Part shown: in pieces, positions 63,100 through 64,000 of the stretch
Numbering within the stretch: the first letter of the stretch is position 1
Layout: every line of letters starts with the position of its first letter
Assembly (NCBI GenBank): GCA_033558025.1
Contig: JAUCEF010000013.1
Coordinates: 1,481,001-1,545,000, forward strand
Origin: Phytophthora sp. 'mugwort'
Taxonomy: Eukaryota > Oomycota > Peronosporomycetes > Peronosporales > Peronosporaceae
Direction of reading: 5' to 3'
Length of the DNA: 64,000 bases
Notes under the pieces: generated by a model
Seen by the model: the letters and a program-made list of their open reading frames with translations, nothing else
What the model was told of the DNA's origin: nothing
Databases searched by the model: none
Position numbers and translations under genes: made by a program

Positions 63100-64000
63100 T
63101 TATAAGAACCACGGTTGTCCCCGTTTACGCGAGGGCGGCGCGTATGGGCGAAGCGAGCAAGGGCGTCCTCCGCGATACCAAAGTGCTAGCGCTGGCTGGC
63201 GCAACTGGGACTCGGACGAAGTCTGCCCGACGGACCCGTTGAACGCAGCACCCAATTCGACAGACTCGTCCTCAAACTCCGTTGATTCACATTGAGACTT
63301 GCGAGACTCGGCGCGGGACTCAGAAGCTTGGACACGAGACCCATCAGACAGCGCAGGAGACTGCAAGTGAATCTGCGTATACTGCAATCCTTGAGACTGA
63401 TCCAACCCCGCAAGCCGGTCTAGATACTCATCATATACAGCAGACTGGTGAGTAGACTCAACAGAATGGTGGTCGGACTCAATCGACTGTTGGCAGATTC
63501 AGTAGACTGGATGACGGATTCAGCAGACTGCTCGGGGATTTAGTGACTGGTTGACTCAGTAGACTGGTTGGCGGATTTAGTATACTGGTTTACGGACTCA
63601 CATGCCTGGTTACATAGGTTGACGAACCCGTGCTGTGGTGGTGGGCACTGGGATGGGTGGGTAGAAATTGTAGCGGCTCCAGCCCTGTCTTCAGCTCTGA
63701 TAATGTCCCTTGATTCAAAACATGCTTGGTCTTCTCCAGGAAGTCTGCAATCTAGTGGAAGCTGGACGTCCCGATTCGGTGGCGAGGGTGCGAATATCGT
63801 TGGTGATGGCGCGCGCGAGTCTGAATGTTTCCGGCTGCGAAATCGTAGAGTCGATAGGAACCTCCGGCCTGAACGCAAATGTCTGCTTCATCGTCATCAT
63901 ATTCGATGGGCACGGAATCCATACCTTGAGCAAAGAGAATTGCCGCCCTGCGTGTCTCCATGAGTTCAAGATGGAGGATGGGGCGACAATGGCGAAGCAT
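63100..64000 (-). other. degenerate Ser/Gln/Glu-rich coding-like sequence with ~21-bp repeats
   Basis: On the minus strand a frame open at 63410-63100 is Ser/Glu-rich (SRVQASESRAESRKSQCEST), and upstream of it (63430-63610) short units such as GATTCAGTAGACTGG recur, encoding (Q/N)ST(E/K)S-type repeats broken by stops. A further frame runs off the right edge (63752-64000). Probably the relic of one repetitive protein gene or a transposon ORF; no family recognised. Confidence 0.35.

Noticed and set aside
1..64000. tRNA, rRNA and CRISPR arrays
   Set aside because: No cloverleaf with matching A and B boxes, no rRNA text and no regular repeat-spacer array were found by eye; the repeats seen are transposon or minisatellite repeats.
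34000..64000. RXLR or Crinkler effector genes in the repeat block
   Set aside because: Looked for signal peptide plus RXLR-EER or LFLAK motifs; none seen in any frame.

Overview
The window looks like nuclear DNA of an oomycete, most likely Phytophthora or a close relative. This is inferred from three things. Most introns are 55-110 nt with GT..AG ends. Intergenic gaps between housekeeping genes are short. The gene families and repeats are typical of the group: a START-FYVE-GAF protein, a HisHF fusion, and RLE-class non-LTR elements beside Copia, pogo, Harbinger and piggyBac relics. No database search was possible, so family calls rest on motifs read by eye.

Region 1 (1-33.2 kb) is gene-dense and conserved. 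In order it holds: the 3' tip of an unknown gene; a secreted mucin-like membrane protein with a probable frameshift; the bifunctional histidine enzyme HIS7; a coiled-coil protein; PPP4R1; a PRELI lipid-transfer protein; an 11-exon CLASP; an ELMO-domain protein; BUD20/ZNF593; an unrecognised helical protein; casein kinase 1; a small SAM methyltransferase resembling the ovothiol N-methyltransferase domain; a PHO80-like cyclin; KRI1; a protein with two cyclic-nucleotide-binding-like domains; and the START-FYVE-GAF protein. Most of the multi-exon models were assembled by matching splice phases. The genes are unrelated housekeeping functions (histidine synthesis, phosphatase/kinase control, microtubules, ribosome biogenesis, membrane traffic) and do not form a cluster.

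Region 2 (about 34-50 kb) is a GC-rich nest of retroelements. At least four copies of a two-ORF non-LTR retrotransposon are present. ORF1 carries zinc fingers, a repeated RWGPP motif and an RNase H domain. ORF2 carries reverse transcriptase, a CCHC knuckle and a restriction-like endonuclease. Copy A keeps an open 1153-codon ORF2. Copy B keeps ORF1 and ORF2 overlapping as ATGA. Copy C sits beside or inside a dead Copia element. Copy D has an inverted 5' piece, as expected from twin priming.

Region 3 (about 49.5-64 kb) is a graveyard of DNA transposons. It contains split pogo/Tigger fragments, a Harbinger transposase with a possible convergent Myb-like partner, a Ulp1-type (C48) protease relic, and a piggyBac-like transposase interrupted by an LTR-like insert with four palindromic repeats. 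The last 3 kb hold little that I can name. The most unusual item is the ORF1/ORF2 architecture of the non-LTR family.
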